From the NCBI RefSeq assembly GCF_027744825.2, contig NC_071342.1:19750001-19814000 (forward strand): a DNA stretch of 64,000 nucleotides, given 5' to 3'. Below the pieces are notes generated by a model that ran no database searches, was not told the DNA's origin, and saw nothing but the letters and a program-made list of their open reading frames with translations. Positions 25,507-36,893 of this stretch are shown piece by piece. The stretch's first letter is position 1. The number at the start of each line of letters is the position of its first letter. This DNA comes from Synchiropus splendidus (lineage: Eukaryota; Chordata; Actinopteri; Syngnathiformes; Callionymidae). The position numbers and the translations under genes were made by a program.

Positions 25507-28500
25507 ATGGCGGACCCGGACTCCTGCGTAGCATCAGGTAAACTGAACATGAGCTTCACCCACCTCTTGATATTTACTCCACTGAAGGGATTAAATGTGT
25601 TTCCCTTTGAATTTATTTCTATTTTGTGGAAACCTTGAATGATTGATCACCTGTCGCTGTGAGAAAGAGGAACAGCCGTGGCCTTCCTGTGCAGTTCGTT
25701 TGTAAAGCTGATCATTTCCCCTAAATTTCTGCGCTCACAGTATCGTCTCATTAACAAACACGACAGCTCCGCCAACACGATGAAGGCCAATACTCATGTC
25801 TGCTCTGGTTCCCAGTTGTACTGAGGTGAACTCGACCCGATTAAACGCTGTAATGAGTCAAACAAAATGACTCTGGCCGGTGTTGACACAGCGCCGTGTT
25901 TGCATACCTCCGTGTGGATGTGCTGCCAACATTCCAACACTTTGGTCATTCATTGCTACCTTGACATTCCTCACCCAGACAGCCAGGATGTTGTAGGGCA
26001 TTTCCCCAAATATCCGCTACCTGGAAACCAGCTCATAATAATGTTTGAGCTTATTACTGGTGATTGATTTGACACTCAATGGCCGGATCAGAGGAGTATT
26101 TGCTGTTCATTTAATGACAGTCTCATTTAATGTTTTTCAGCTTCCCTCTCGCGGCACGAGCTGCTGATCCTGCACACAGCTGAGGCCCTTGAGTGGGCAA
26201 CATACCTGCAGCACATCCTTAAATCATCAAAAAACTTGGGCAAAACGTCCATCTTGCTGTACGCAGTCAGTGCCGCTGATCAGCTTCACGGGTACAACTT
26301 CAACTTCCAGCATGTCAAGTGCACGGTGCTGCTGCTTACTGCTGGATTTCTTGACCTCCTCAACGGCCAAGAGCTGCGGGCCGCCGTGCAGAAGCTGCTG
26401 TATCCTTCACACAGAGTGGTAGCACTATTGTGTGGTGTCTCCGAGGCGGATGTATCGACTGGCATCTTCAAAGACTGGTCACATTGGAGGAAACTTTACG
26501 CCGAAGACGAGCCTGCTGTTTATATATCAACTATTCTGGAGTCCATATCTAACAGTATGTCCATTCATTTTTTGGACATTTTAAGAATTAGATGTAGTCG
26601 ATCTCATGATGTAGTTTAGTTTACTTTAGTTTACTTCAGTTTAGTTTCTTGAGGGTGCAATTCACTCCATTACCTGAGTGGCAGTAATGAGCGCCAGTAG
26701 AGTTATAAAAGCATTGACCAAAGAGGAAGAATCTCTCAATATTTGCATATGGCAAATGTAAACTGTTAAGTGTAAAAGGACTTACAGACTACACTTTTAA
26801 AAGTTATGTGATATGATATTCTAACAAGACTTTTGATAGAAAGTTTGTAGACTGATTGCTTTAACCACCTAGCATTAACTATCAAAACAAAACAAAACAT
26901 TGACATAGTGTGAAAACTTGACTTTGGTGTAATGCAGCTAATTGATAATTCTTTATGTGTACATTTTCTTGTGTATGCCAATTTAAAATATGAACATATA
27001 AATGGTTTGAAACTTCGAACAAGATTGTTCAACTATTCTAATCCGTGTTTTTGGACATTTATTGCAGCCTATTGTTGTTTCTTAATATGTTATTATTATT
27101 ATTCTCATGTTGAACATCCATTCTATTTCAAGTGTTGTTTTTTCCATTGGTTGTTGCTTATGTTCTTCATTAAAATAGAAATAAGATTTCTAAGTTTTTT
27201 TTCTGACATTTTTCCATCGATATAACTTTACATATTTTTAAGGCGAACACATGGAGGAGGGCTGTAGGATTGCAAGTGCAGACTGGAATGCCACAGCCCA
27301 GGAAACAGAGGAAGTGATGCCAAAAGAACCGAGACAAATCATCCAGGAGATCAAGGACTCAGTGGCAACGCAGGACTCACCTGCGCAGCTCACCTGTCTC
27401 ACTGTTCAGCCCCAGAGAATCATGTGTGGGGTGAGGCATCATCATCTCTCTGACACCTTCACTGAATATTAACGCAACTTGTTGTGATTTCAATGTCTCA
27501 AATTTAGTAAATTATTGAGGATTTGGATGCTCTTTTACCTGTGACTAAATGCTGGCTGCTGTCAACTAAACCAATTTGAAGAAGTAGATGTGTTACACAA
27601 GCTGAGCAGCACAATCTGCTTTGTCACTCAGTAGAGGCTGAGCTTATCTGCTATATCTTAAAAACCTGTCAGTGCAGCACAGGATGTGGGCTCTTTTCAG
27701 TGGGCATGAAGTTGTTAAAAAACAGCAGAAATTAAGCTGTTAGCATCATCATTAGCCTAAAGGAGGTCATTTGGTAGCAACTATTAAGCAACTATTGTGC
27801 TCCCAGGAAGACTGGCCTACCTAAGAGAAGTAGTTTCTGCAATAAAAAATAGCATTTTATTGTAAAAAAATAAATGCATAATTAACTACATATACTGCTC
27901 TTGCCAAATGCCTCTTCTGTTCACAGCTGTTCTAAAACTTCCTGACTTCACAGGCAGCTCAAAATGGTGTGATCAAAAACAAATAACAGTAGTGTTTTTC
28001 ACTGAAGCAGGTCATTTCTCACGCTATACTCATCTGTGTCTTGTAATTCATGCTGTTAATTTCTGTCTTGAAAATGCGATGAAACGCCAATAATTCTCAC
28101 AGCACCTGAATGTGTCTGAATTATTGCATAACGGCTCTTGATGATTCATTGTGACTGTGTCCCCTCTTTTAGGAGCAGGAAACAATTTATATCATTTTAA
28201 AGCACAAATTAGAAGACAACTTGATACCAATAGTAGAGTTTTCTTCAGGAAGTATTTCTCCAGAAAGAGTCTCTGCCACACTGGAGAATGACTTCACATT
28301 AAGCGTCCCAGCTCCTGGTAAGTTTCCTCATGTAATGTACATTTCACTTACTTAGTTGTGAAGTGTAAACGTGATTTTAATGCCGCTCAGATTTCCCTGC
28401 TGGAGTCGTGTCGCTCACTTTGCACACTGGTCAGTCGAGTATCAGCTTAAGCTCTCTAACATATCACACATACATGGAAGAAGTGGGTCGATGTTTGGAA

Positions 28501-31500
28501 AAGGCTGTTGACCCTGTGGATTTCATCCGGCAGGTGAGGGAAGCTCTTCTCTCTCAGCATCTTTGTTTCCTCCACTCACCAATTCATTCTTCAATTCTAG
28601 GCTTTCAGTTTGACTACAGCAGAATCTGTGGACGAAATTCTTACTGACTCTTTAAAAACTAAAATGCCTGCAGCCGGTCTGCAGGTGTTTGGAAATGGGC
28701 AGATTGAAGAACTCAACATGACAGCGTGTGAGTATCCCAATGTTGTAAACTCCATTTTTGTCTGGCGAACTTCTCTGCGTGTTTCTGATTTACATCTCAA
28801 TTCTTCTGTTGGGGACGGTTGGGCACATCCGCTCTGACCTCCAGCCTTGCTCCTTTGTGAGAAAAACAGACATATAAACAATTTAACAGACCATGCAAAC
28901 TAAGCAACAAGTCTCTTTCGTGCGTCACATGTGGTGATTATGATTTGTATGCATTTATATGTCACATTCATGTATGACTTCTTCTGAACGCAGATGTTTT
29001 TTAACACAATAGTCGTGAGCAGTGAGTGCAACAGTGCAACACCATTATAGGAAGTGAGCACTCTACACAGCCAATTGTTTTTATTTCATCGTAAATTTTA
29101 GATGAGTCTTCCTCCCTTGGTTTTCATTGTATTGAAACCGTTGTTGCACCGAAATGTTCAGCTCAGTGGCTACGGTGCAATGTTGGTTTTCCTGGCCGAA
29201 TGACTCCTCATAATTCCCCAAATTTTCTGATAGAAATAAATGGGTGGAGAGATTTTGCCACTATTTCGTCATCTTACCCCTCTTCCGTAATTTCACCAAG
29301 AGATTCCAATCAAAACTTAAAATGTAGCTGTGCTTCTTAACTGTGAAGTTGTATTCAAAGACCTGTCATAACACTATAGAGTTTTTCATCAAATTTGCAT
29401 CAAGAATAAAGGCAGTCTAAACTGATCTGATCTATAACATAATAGAATAGAATATACAGCATGAGAAATCCACCAAATTGTGCCCCATCTACAGTGTGTG
29501 ATGTCATCTCTTAAAGTGTGGTCTTTCACGCTTCAGTTTTTCTCCATTTTAGTAGTCACACTCCTCTTTCATGTGAGGCCCTCAGACAAACTGTCAAAAT
29601 TTGCAGCCAATCCCACCACCCAGCCCCATTGACTCAATAACACAAATTCTGGAGCTTGTTTTCAAAGAAAAAGTCAAATGGCACTCATTCTCAACTCACT
29701 GGTCAGCCATCTCCATCAGCCGTTTTCAGAGGTTGCATTGTCTCATTGATACCCCTGTTGCTTCTGACAAGGTCACCAAACTCATTTTAAAAAAGTAGCT
29801 GTCAAACTTCCTGCTCACGTTGATGATGTCCTCTCTTCTAGATCAAAGAACTGAGGAGCTTCCCACGTTGCTCCATTTTGCCGCCAAGTATGGCTTGAGG
29901 AAGCTAACCACCTTCCTCCTCCACTGTCCCGGAGCGTTACAAGCTTACAGTGTGATGAACAAACATGGCGATTACCCTAACACTCTGGCAGAAAAGAGCG
30001 GCTTCTGCGACCTCCGACAGGTCATGGATGAGTTTGTGATCCATCAGGAGACGGACAAGCTCTCGTTTCATGCCAGTGACCCAGTAAGTGCCGATGATAG
30101 CGAAGAGGTGTATGAGCGCATGAACAGGTCGTGGGACGACGTCAAGGACCCGGACGGGCCAGAGGACATATACGTCTCCATGTTGATGCTGGATTCGGAG
30201 TGTGCGGAAGATCTTTGTGAGTTCAACAGTTTCCATTTCTGGTGAAGATGATGTCAGATGATGACTATGCTCTTTTAACTAGACGAGGTGATGAACTCGG
30301 TGACGGAGAACCCAGAGGAAGCTATCCTCAGGAAGTTCTTTCAAGGTTGATCTCCTGATGTCAAACCCTTCAGCATCCAACCGCAGGTCTCAACTGACTT
30401 TCACTCCTTTGTTCCTGTAGGGAGATCTCAGAAAGAAAATGCCTTTCTAAACAAAACAGAGCTGGAAGAGGATGTTGGTGAGTTGAACTTCACTGAGGAA
30501 GAAGATCCATACATCATCAAAGAGGACATCTATGACATGGTGGAGACCGACATGGACCCAGTCATGTTTCGACCTCCCGCTCCCATTCCAAGACCTGAAA
30601 TCAGGCCTGAGCCTCAAAAGATTTGCCACTACGTCTCCAGAGGTACAACACACATTACTCTTTTGATAGTTTCTGCTGTGGTAACCAACAAGTATATATC
30701 AACATCAGAGCCATCTTTCAAGTGGCAGCAGGCGGAAACAGGCCCTGGTTTGTAAATCACAAATTGTTCTCAAGTATAATACAAGACTCTGGGATTGAGT
30801 CAAACTCCAAATTCTGTCCACTCTCATCTCGCCTTTTAAAGATTTGTACATTGTTTGGAATTGCCTCTTTAGGCAGGAGGCAGGTTTGAGCTTTAATAGT
30901 TTCACCCTCTTAACTATCAACATTCCTTTTATTTAGCAGTTATTGGAGAAGATTTTTGATGAAGGAGTTTATTGTTTTCAATGAACAGACAATCTATCAT
31001 TTTTTTCCAGCTAAGAATCTGCCACCAAGTCAGATAACGGAAACAAGACGACCTTCAGGTACTTATGGGCCGCTAATACTATTGTCATTGAAATTTGTGG
31101 CCATATTTTGGGTGTTGTATTCTTACTAATACTACTACTGCAACTATCGTTATTATTATTATCATTGTTAATAATAATAATAATAATGATAATAATACAT
31201 TTGCTGGTGCAACTTTTCACTTGACATGTAAACATTAAGCGCTAATATAAGAATGATATACTGGTATGGCATGGCATATTGACTTACATTAGTATTAGGC
31301 TGCAGTAAAATAATAGTACAAATTTAAAAAATGTATAAATATAGCATCAAGTGTCCTTAATGTAATGTTATCTAAAGCTATGTTTGTTTGTTGAGTTATT
31401 GTTATTGTTGTTATTTAGTGTTAATTTTCTACTTTGTACTAAATGTCCTATTGGAAAGGAGATGGTTGTGGCGGCTCTACATACTTCCTTAAATAAACCG

Positions 31501-34384
31501 CCATTTAAGGCTCTGAGACGTGAAACAGGATCTGATCATAGGCCTTTTGTTTGAACTTCATGACGACATGTTCCACTTCAGCTATTGTCTGTCACCAATC
31601 TAATGCAGCACAGCAGAATTTGAGAATGTGCTGTCATATTTGAGTGTTTCATTCACCCACATTGTGTAACCAGTGGGAGGAAGAGTGTTACTTTCAGTCG
31701 CCTCACTGAGTCTTAAGAGGAATTGAAGCAAAGCGGTTGACGGAAGTTTTGTTAGAGACTCTTTAAGATTGCGGTTCTCACGTTTGAAGTCAATTTATCT
31801 CCCTTTATTTTCTAATCATGACGGTCAGCAAGACTTTCTTGACCTCAACATGCACCATACTATAATGATGATACAATAATGAAGACATCTGACTAAGCTA
31901 CAGCCACTTCACACTGCCATGGTCTAAAGTTGAGGTCATCATTCTATTTTTAAAGGGGCCCTATTGTGCAATTCTTTTTTCCCCTTCAGTTGCTAACTGA
32001 GTAGCCTTGCATAAATATAGAAATTGCAATGTTTGATTTTTTTTTAGATATGTCTATTTATAAAGTTGCAAAAATGGCCACCTTGCTCAAAACAGTTTGA
32101 ACTTTAACTTTAATGCAACAATTTCAATCACATTTTAATAACTTCACTGCAAATACTGTTTGAAATGAGAAGGAGTAAACAGTTGTTTTCACCTGTTCAG
32201 TCCAGCCTGCGATGGTCACCCCCTCACCCATTTATGACTACTACGCTGGGATGAAGACGCCCGGGCAGCGCCAGCTCATTTCCCTGCAGGAGCAGGTGAA
32301 GGTCGGAGAGATCACGGTGGACGAAGCAGTGGAGGAGTTCAAGAACTGGAAGATCGATCACGAGCGCCGAAACGTCTCCATCCGCTACCAGCAGGTGTGG
32401 TTGAAGAAAGAAAAAAAAGTGATGAGGTGGCGTTTGAGCTTCTTCTCGCCCTCACAGGAAAATCTGAAGAGTTTACGGGAGAGTATCAATCGACGACATA
32501 AACGCCGAGTTGTGGATGGAAAAGATGTCGGTAAATGCAGCAGATTTTTTTTGGGACTTCTGCATTTGTCACATGAATCATTGTTTATTAGTAGCCTTTA
32601 ATCATTTTTAATATGCAAGGACACTACATACAGTGTAAGTGTATTTTTCCTCTATCTTCTTCCCAATCTAAAACAAATACAATTATTATTAAGTTGTATT
32701 TCATATCAAGCTGTTTTAGTTTCCTTTGGTGGTGTTATCGAAAGCGATACACATCAAAACCATTATTCGGAAACCTACTTCTGTTGGTGTGAGAGTTTTT
32801 TGTTTATTTTTTATCCAATCCATTTGCTCAATGAAGCTTAAAAAAACTATAAGTGAAAAACAATATCATTAAAATGTAGCACCTCTATATCAGTATAGCA
32901 ATATACAGTCTATAATATCTGTCTATATTGTAATGTAATGTTAATGAATATGAAACTTTCACTTTGTAAGGTAACTTTTTCCTCTTATAGATTTGGAAAT
33001 AAGCGCTCCGTTGCCAGCAAACTTCAACCAAACTGTCAATGCAGCATTTGACTACGGTGTGTACGAGTCAGCCCCCAGAGAGGTGGTTGCTGCCGCTCCC
33101 ACTTCTCCGTCTGTTCCGCATGCGACCTGGAGAGGACACTGGAAGACTGGGAGCACTTCCAGTACATCCAGTGAGTCGAAAATGCAAGCTTATTGTCTGG
33201 TATTTAGTTCAGTCTGAGCACCGATTTTATGATGTCTCCTTTGTACTTAAATGCTAATAAGTTTACATTTATATTCTCTATGTAAATAATGATTGATTTG
33301 TTTGGATTAATCTGCCTATGTCCATATATGGATCACCTTCTGTTGGATTATTTGATGTATCATGGCAAGCACACAGGGAATAATGTATCCACAGGAAACG
33401 CGTTAACGTGCTTGTGGCCTGACAAAAGGAACTGAGTGGCTATGTCTTGTATCACGTAATGAAACTGTGTGGTTTGACACTTTTAACAAAGATTTTTGAT
33501 GTTCAATCCAGGTTCTGGAAGCAACAGATTGAGCACCATCAGTTACAGCAGTGGGGCAGAGCCAGATTTTGAGGTGAGGCCAGCACATCAGGCGGTGACC
33601 TTGAATAAGTCCTTCCTCATGGATACAGTAATGACTTGCAAGTGCCCAGAAATCCACATTTTTTTCACCTCATCAAACCTGCTCCTTGTTGGTCTGTGAT
33701 TGAAGTGGAAGCTTGAATGGAAGATTTAAGTTTGATATGTTTTTTTTCTTTCAGCCTTGGGCATTTTATTTGAAATCTTGTGATTGTTTGTTTGTATTTG
33801 CCATGTTTTTTAAGGAAATATCAGAAATTGTTCCACCAAGACCTCCACGGCCTTCTGGGGCCTCCGCCGTGGAACCTCCACCCCGAATTCCACCGAGGAT
33901 TCCAGAAAGGTCATTGTGCTTTAAAACTAATTTCTCTATCAAGATGAACACAAAACATTGTGTGGCAGTGTTTATGGATAGATGAATACAATTCAAACAC
34001 ATAAATGTTCATTCACAGGTGAAGAGATGAAACATGTGTTGGTCTTTTTCAGAAAATTCTAACAAAATGTATTTATGTTTGTGGTCCTCATAAAACAAAG
34101 GTGCAGCAGCACTTTTGTAAGCCACTGTATAATGTACATTCAGAACAAAATGTCTGGTGCTGCAAAGTAGAGTTGTGACTCTCCTGATGCATCGGCTCTC
34201 AGCAGCTGTGCAGTTATGATTCCTAAACATCCCTATATTTTTGTAACATCATTGTTATTTTCTGTCCATAAGGGTTCCAGAAATGTCGCCCAACGATCGC
34301 TACATATCCTGTCCAACACGAGCTGTACCACAAAGACCCACTCAGGGAAACACGGCACCACCGATACCTCGACGATACAGATGA
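25507..34384 (+). CDS. pik3ap1: PIK3AP1 (BCAP), PI3-kinase adaptor protein, complete, 16 exons
   Basis: Cytoplasmic adaptor that carries phosphotyrosine docking sites for the p85 subunit of PI3-kinase downstream of B-cell, Toll-like and cytokine receptors. Exons: 25507-25537, 26141-26554, 27243-27430, 28173-28317, 28391-28533, 28601-28727, 29842-30216, 30283-30345, 30421-30642, 31011-31058, 32201-32394, 32458-32530, 32991-33170, 33512-33573, 33815-33909, 34273-34384. Every junction is GT/AG and every phase closes, giving 823 residues (human about 805). Order: TIR-like fold (about 12-148), DBB domain (about 195-335), ankyrin-like helices (about 350-415), YxxM motifs at 440, 460 and 475, the conserved block YAGMKTPGQRQL with a helical segment after it (about 595-675), and a proline-rich tail ending PPIPRRYR. 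BANK1 shares the TIR-DBB-ankyrin layout, but the YxxM region and MKTPGQRQL block are BCAP-specific. The first ATG follows a TATA box by about 140 bp. Exon limits were read by eye. Confidence 0.95.
26141..26554 (+). other. pik3ap1: pik3ap1 exon 2: TIR-like domain
   Basis: This single exon encodes residues 11-148. It opens with LSRHELLILHTAEALEWATY, which matches the beta-A strand and first helix of the BCAP TIR fold (human ILIVYSPDAEEW). The box-2-like region reads HRVVALLCGVSEAD, and the domain closes with DWSHWRKL followed by DEPAVYIS, both strongly BCAP-like. In mammals this cryptic TIR lets BCAP associate with Toll-receptor adaptors and dampen inflammatory signalling. No catalytic NADase signature is expected or seen; this is a scaffold-type TIR. 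Confidence 0.9.
27243..28727 (+). other. pik3ap1: pik3ap1 exons 3-6: DBB (Dof/BCAP/BANK) domain
   Basis: Four exons (27243-27430, 28173-28317, 28391-28533, 28601-28727) encode about residues 148-350. The core has the DBB signature: LTVQPQRIMCG, then ETIYIILKHKLED, then VSLTLHTG and YMEEVGRCLEKAVDPVDFI, then LQVFGNGQIEELNMTA. Human BCAP has VVQPDRIRCG, YTDMEEIGNLL and LHLFGINQLEEEDM at the matching points. The DBB domain is an Ig-like dimerisation module shared with insect Dof and vertebrate BANK1. Splice phases across the block are 1, 0, 1, 0, 1, and all agree. Confidence 0.9.
29842..30642 (+). other. pik3ap1: pik3ap1 exons 7-9: ankyrin-like repeats and PI3K docking motifs
   Basis: Exon 7 (29842-30216) encodes the near-invariant LPTLLHFAAKYGLRKLT and GALQAYSVMNKHGDYPNT of the ankyrin-like region. 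It continues into acidic sequence with YERM (tyrosine 440) and YVSM (460). A third motif, YEVM (475), forms only when exon 7 joins exon 8 (30283-30345). Exon 9 (30421-30642) is acidic, carries EDIYDMVETDMD where human BCAP has its EDVYHTV site, and ends with PPAPIPRPE. YxxM is the p85 SH2 consensus, and human BCAP has three such motifs plus YHTV, so PI3K docking looks retained. This is known family biology plus motifs read directly here. Confidence 0.88.
31141..31197. repeat. (ATT)n/(AAT)n microsatellite in pik3ap1 intron 10
   Basis: Imperfect trinucleotide runs of ATT followed by AAT form an inverted pair, about 57 bp, inside the intron between exons 31011-31058 and 32201-32394. Confidence 0.85.
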
Positions 34385-34564
34385 TTCACGCTCCACATTG
34401 TCCAGGCCTTTGTTAGTTTTCTTAATAACACATGAAACGTTTTTATTGCTGTAATTTATTTTATATAGCATCGTTCTTCCGATACAATGATAATCATTTG
34501 CAAATCAAGTGTTACACTGTTAAATATTTGTCACTGCTCTACATCAAATGAAACCTCTATGATA

Positions 34565-34570
34565 AATAAA
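34565..34570 (+). terminator. Poly(A) signal of pik3ap1
   Basis: Canonical AATAAA 181 bp after the pik3ap1 stop codon (TGA, 34382-34384), inside GATAAATAAATG and followed by an A-rich run. This gives a short 3' UTR of about 200 nt. It is the only clear signal before the next candidate coding exon at 34689. Confidence 0.7.
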
Positions 34571-34627
34571 TGTTTAAAAAAAAACAAGATTATTGGGAGT
34601 TTTTTTTATATGCAGTATAAGATGTGA

Positions 34628-34641
34628 TCACTAGATGGCGA
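34628..34641 (+). promoter_or_regulatory. CTCF-like motif between pik3ap1 and the next ORF
   Basis: TCACTAGATGGCGA matches 12 of 14 positions of the CTCF core consensus CCASYAGRKGGCRS. It lies 58 bp after the pik3ap1 poly(A) signal and 48 bp before the next ATG, where an insulator or promoter-proximal site would make sense. Binding is inferred only. Confidence 0.35.
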
Positions 34642-34688
34642 CTTTGTACCCTGCAGCAGTTGTATTCGGACCGTTTCAATTGACGTTG

Positions 34689-35365
34689 ATGGACAGAATG
34701 AGGAAGAAGAAGCAGCGACTCTCGCTCCAGAACTTCTCATTTACCACCACGTTGGTACGTTTTGGTACGTTGAGTCCCGTTTTTTGTTGATTTTTATGGA
34801 AGATTTTACTAATTGAAATGATAAATGAGACACAAAATATACGTTCATTGAAACATATAACCGATAAACGTGTCGAACTATGAGCTCAATTTCTGTAATG
34901 CATTGCATGTATTTGTCCGTATAAAACTGCTTTAAAGCGACCGCGCTATTTAAAGTTGTTAGGCTAAAACGCTAGCTTTTTCTGACGTACATGTTGCTTG
35001 TTACGTCAGAGTAGTGACATCAAAGACGAACATTAAACATTAAAGACATAGACGTTGGCTTTACTTTATTTTCCAGGAAGTTCCTGCCAGCGAGTATGAA
35101 ACTTAATTTCGTGTTTCTATCATATTCTTTTATCGTTTTTCTTCATCGATTCGCCTTCAACTTCCGGACAACCAGGCTCAGGCTTTTATTGTGAAGAGTC
35201 CCCGGTCCAGCCCCCGGTATCTGGGTGACAGCTCTGCGGCTTTGACGCAGCTGAGGCCGGTGTGTATGTTCGGCGCTGACAGGACACTGGTGGACGACAA
35301 ACTGGATCTCTCGGTGAGGGACGTCCACAGCAGCGGCCACTACACTGGATTACCATCACACTCAG
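34689..35365 (+). CDS. Two 5' coding exons of an unrecognised protein, or alternative sorbs1 5' end
   Basis: Exon a (34689-34754) starts at an ATG with G at +4 and encodes MDRMRKKKQRLSLQNF plus six residues, ending in phase 0 at a strong GTACGT donor. Exon b (35176-35365) follows a pyrimidine-containing acceptor, stays in frame for 63 codons (including SPRSSPRYLGDSSAALTQ and FGADRTLVDDKLDLSVRD) and ends in phase 1 at GTAAAA. I do not recognise the protein. It has a basic start and is serine-, arginine- and proline-rich, with no membrane segment or known motif. The area is rich in CpG, as promoters of this kind often are. The phase-1 end fits the first recognised sorbs1 exon (47295), with the junction giving Ala-Arg-Ser as in human SORBS1, so this could be a distant sorbs1 first coding segment. 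A separate gene whose later exons I missed is equally possible. Confidence 0.5.
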
Positions 35366-36750
35366 GTAAAAGTCAGACCTGCTCCTCCTCTTCCTCATCA
35401 CTCCCATCATTCTCACTCACATTAACATCACATTTATATCTGCATTAACTGCTCCTGTTTATGTTCTCATACGGGCACGTGTTATTCACAAGTAGTAATG
35501 TGATTTTTTTTTTAAAGTGCCTGTGTCAGCGTTTGTTTTGTCCCACACCAGACACAGCTGCTCTGGCTGTGGGACAGTTACTGCAGCAAAATACATCCAT
35601 ACACAGTAAAGCATGGCCGCTTCACTGAACTACCTGAAACCAAAAAAGAAATCTGGTTTTGTTTCCTGCTCTTCATAGTGGTGAATGAAATACCTCTGCA
35701 GTCATATGTATGTGGAAGCCATTGATAGTCTCAAGTAGCAGCAGAGTCAAGGGGACTCCACATGCACACAATAATACAGTGACATCATGAGCGTGCACTT
35801 AATTGTATGCATAGTATGCGGCATGAGCATTTGAGGGTCCATTCTACTAGTTAACTTAGACATGACCTGGACACGGTGGGGTCAGACGTTAACCGGGGGA
35901 AAATTAATTTGTTTCACGTTTCTTGCTCGTACCTTTTTGCTGTACTACCTGACGTTGTGTAACTATTGACACAGTGGACTTGCATGTCAAAGCTCACACA
36001 CCAGCAGGACAAGATCTGCCCGAAGCGAACATGTGATAGGAACAACTGCTCCAAGCACAAGTGTGCAGGCACGTTGTCACAGCATTTAAATACAGAGCTG
36101 AAAACTATGTGCTACAACTGGTAAAACTCACGAGTAGAAGTTTGACTCAGTGTGAAAATTGACCTGATTGTTCATAAAAGTTTAGATTTTAGCAGCTCCT
36201 TTCGTCCTTATTCCAAGGCAACTGTGTAACATGATGCTCAACAACTTGATAAAATATTAACCCTCAACACAAATAATTAATCAAACATCTTCTTCAAGAC
36301 GTCTGTCTTAAATAATCCACCAATCAGTCGTCTTCCCGCCGAGCTTAGCTCTGCAATGATAACAGTATTTGCTTAGCTCCAGCCACCATGACATCTATTA
36401 ACCAGCTGTGACCATTTCTTCAGAGTCTTGCTAGACAATGTGCAGATTATGTCCTTTTAAAGCACAGACAAGCTTTTCAGGTTTGGAGTATTTGCTTTCT
36501 TGCAGGTCAGGAAACAGTAGGACGTAGCTTGTCATTAAGAAGTTATGTGTTTGCATGTAGCTTTCTGTATCGCCGTGACCTCATCGTAACAAATGAAACT
36601 GGTTTTGCGTATGAAAAGATAGTGATTGACAACCTGAGCATTCTCCTGCTGTGGAACATGGTTTTTAAAAGCATTGTAAGAGTGATGACAAAGATGCAAG
36701 TCAGAGTTTTCTGGTCATGTGATCACATCCCACTACTAAACATCTACATT

Positions 36751-36893
36751 CAGGCTTTTAGCTAGGAGGGCGTCTGGGCGTCTGCAAAACGTGAAAAAAT
36801 GTGGCAGCATCCGGCAGATAAGCTACGGTCGAGAATCGGCGTCCATTTTTCATGTTTTGCAGACGCCCAGACGTCCTCCTAGCTAAAAGCCTG
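36751..36893. mobile_element. hAT-type miniature inverted-repeat element, copy 2
   Basis: A 143-bp element starts CAGGCTTTTAGCTAGGAGGG and ends CCTCCTAGCTAAAAGCCTG. The two ends are inverted copies for about 40 bp with one mismatch, so most of the element can fold into a hairpin. Flanks TCTACATT (36743-36750) and CCTACGTT (36894-36901) are an 8-bp target duplication with two transition changes. Same family as 19883-20049. Confidence 0.85.

Noticed and set aside
25507..34384. BANK1 as the identity of this gene
   Set aside because: BANK1 shares the TIR-DBB-ankyrin order, but the YxxM cluster, MKTPGQRQL block and proline-rich C-terminus match BCAP.
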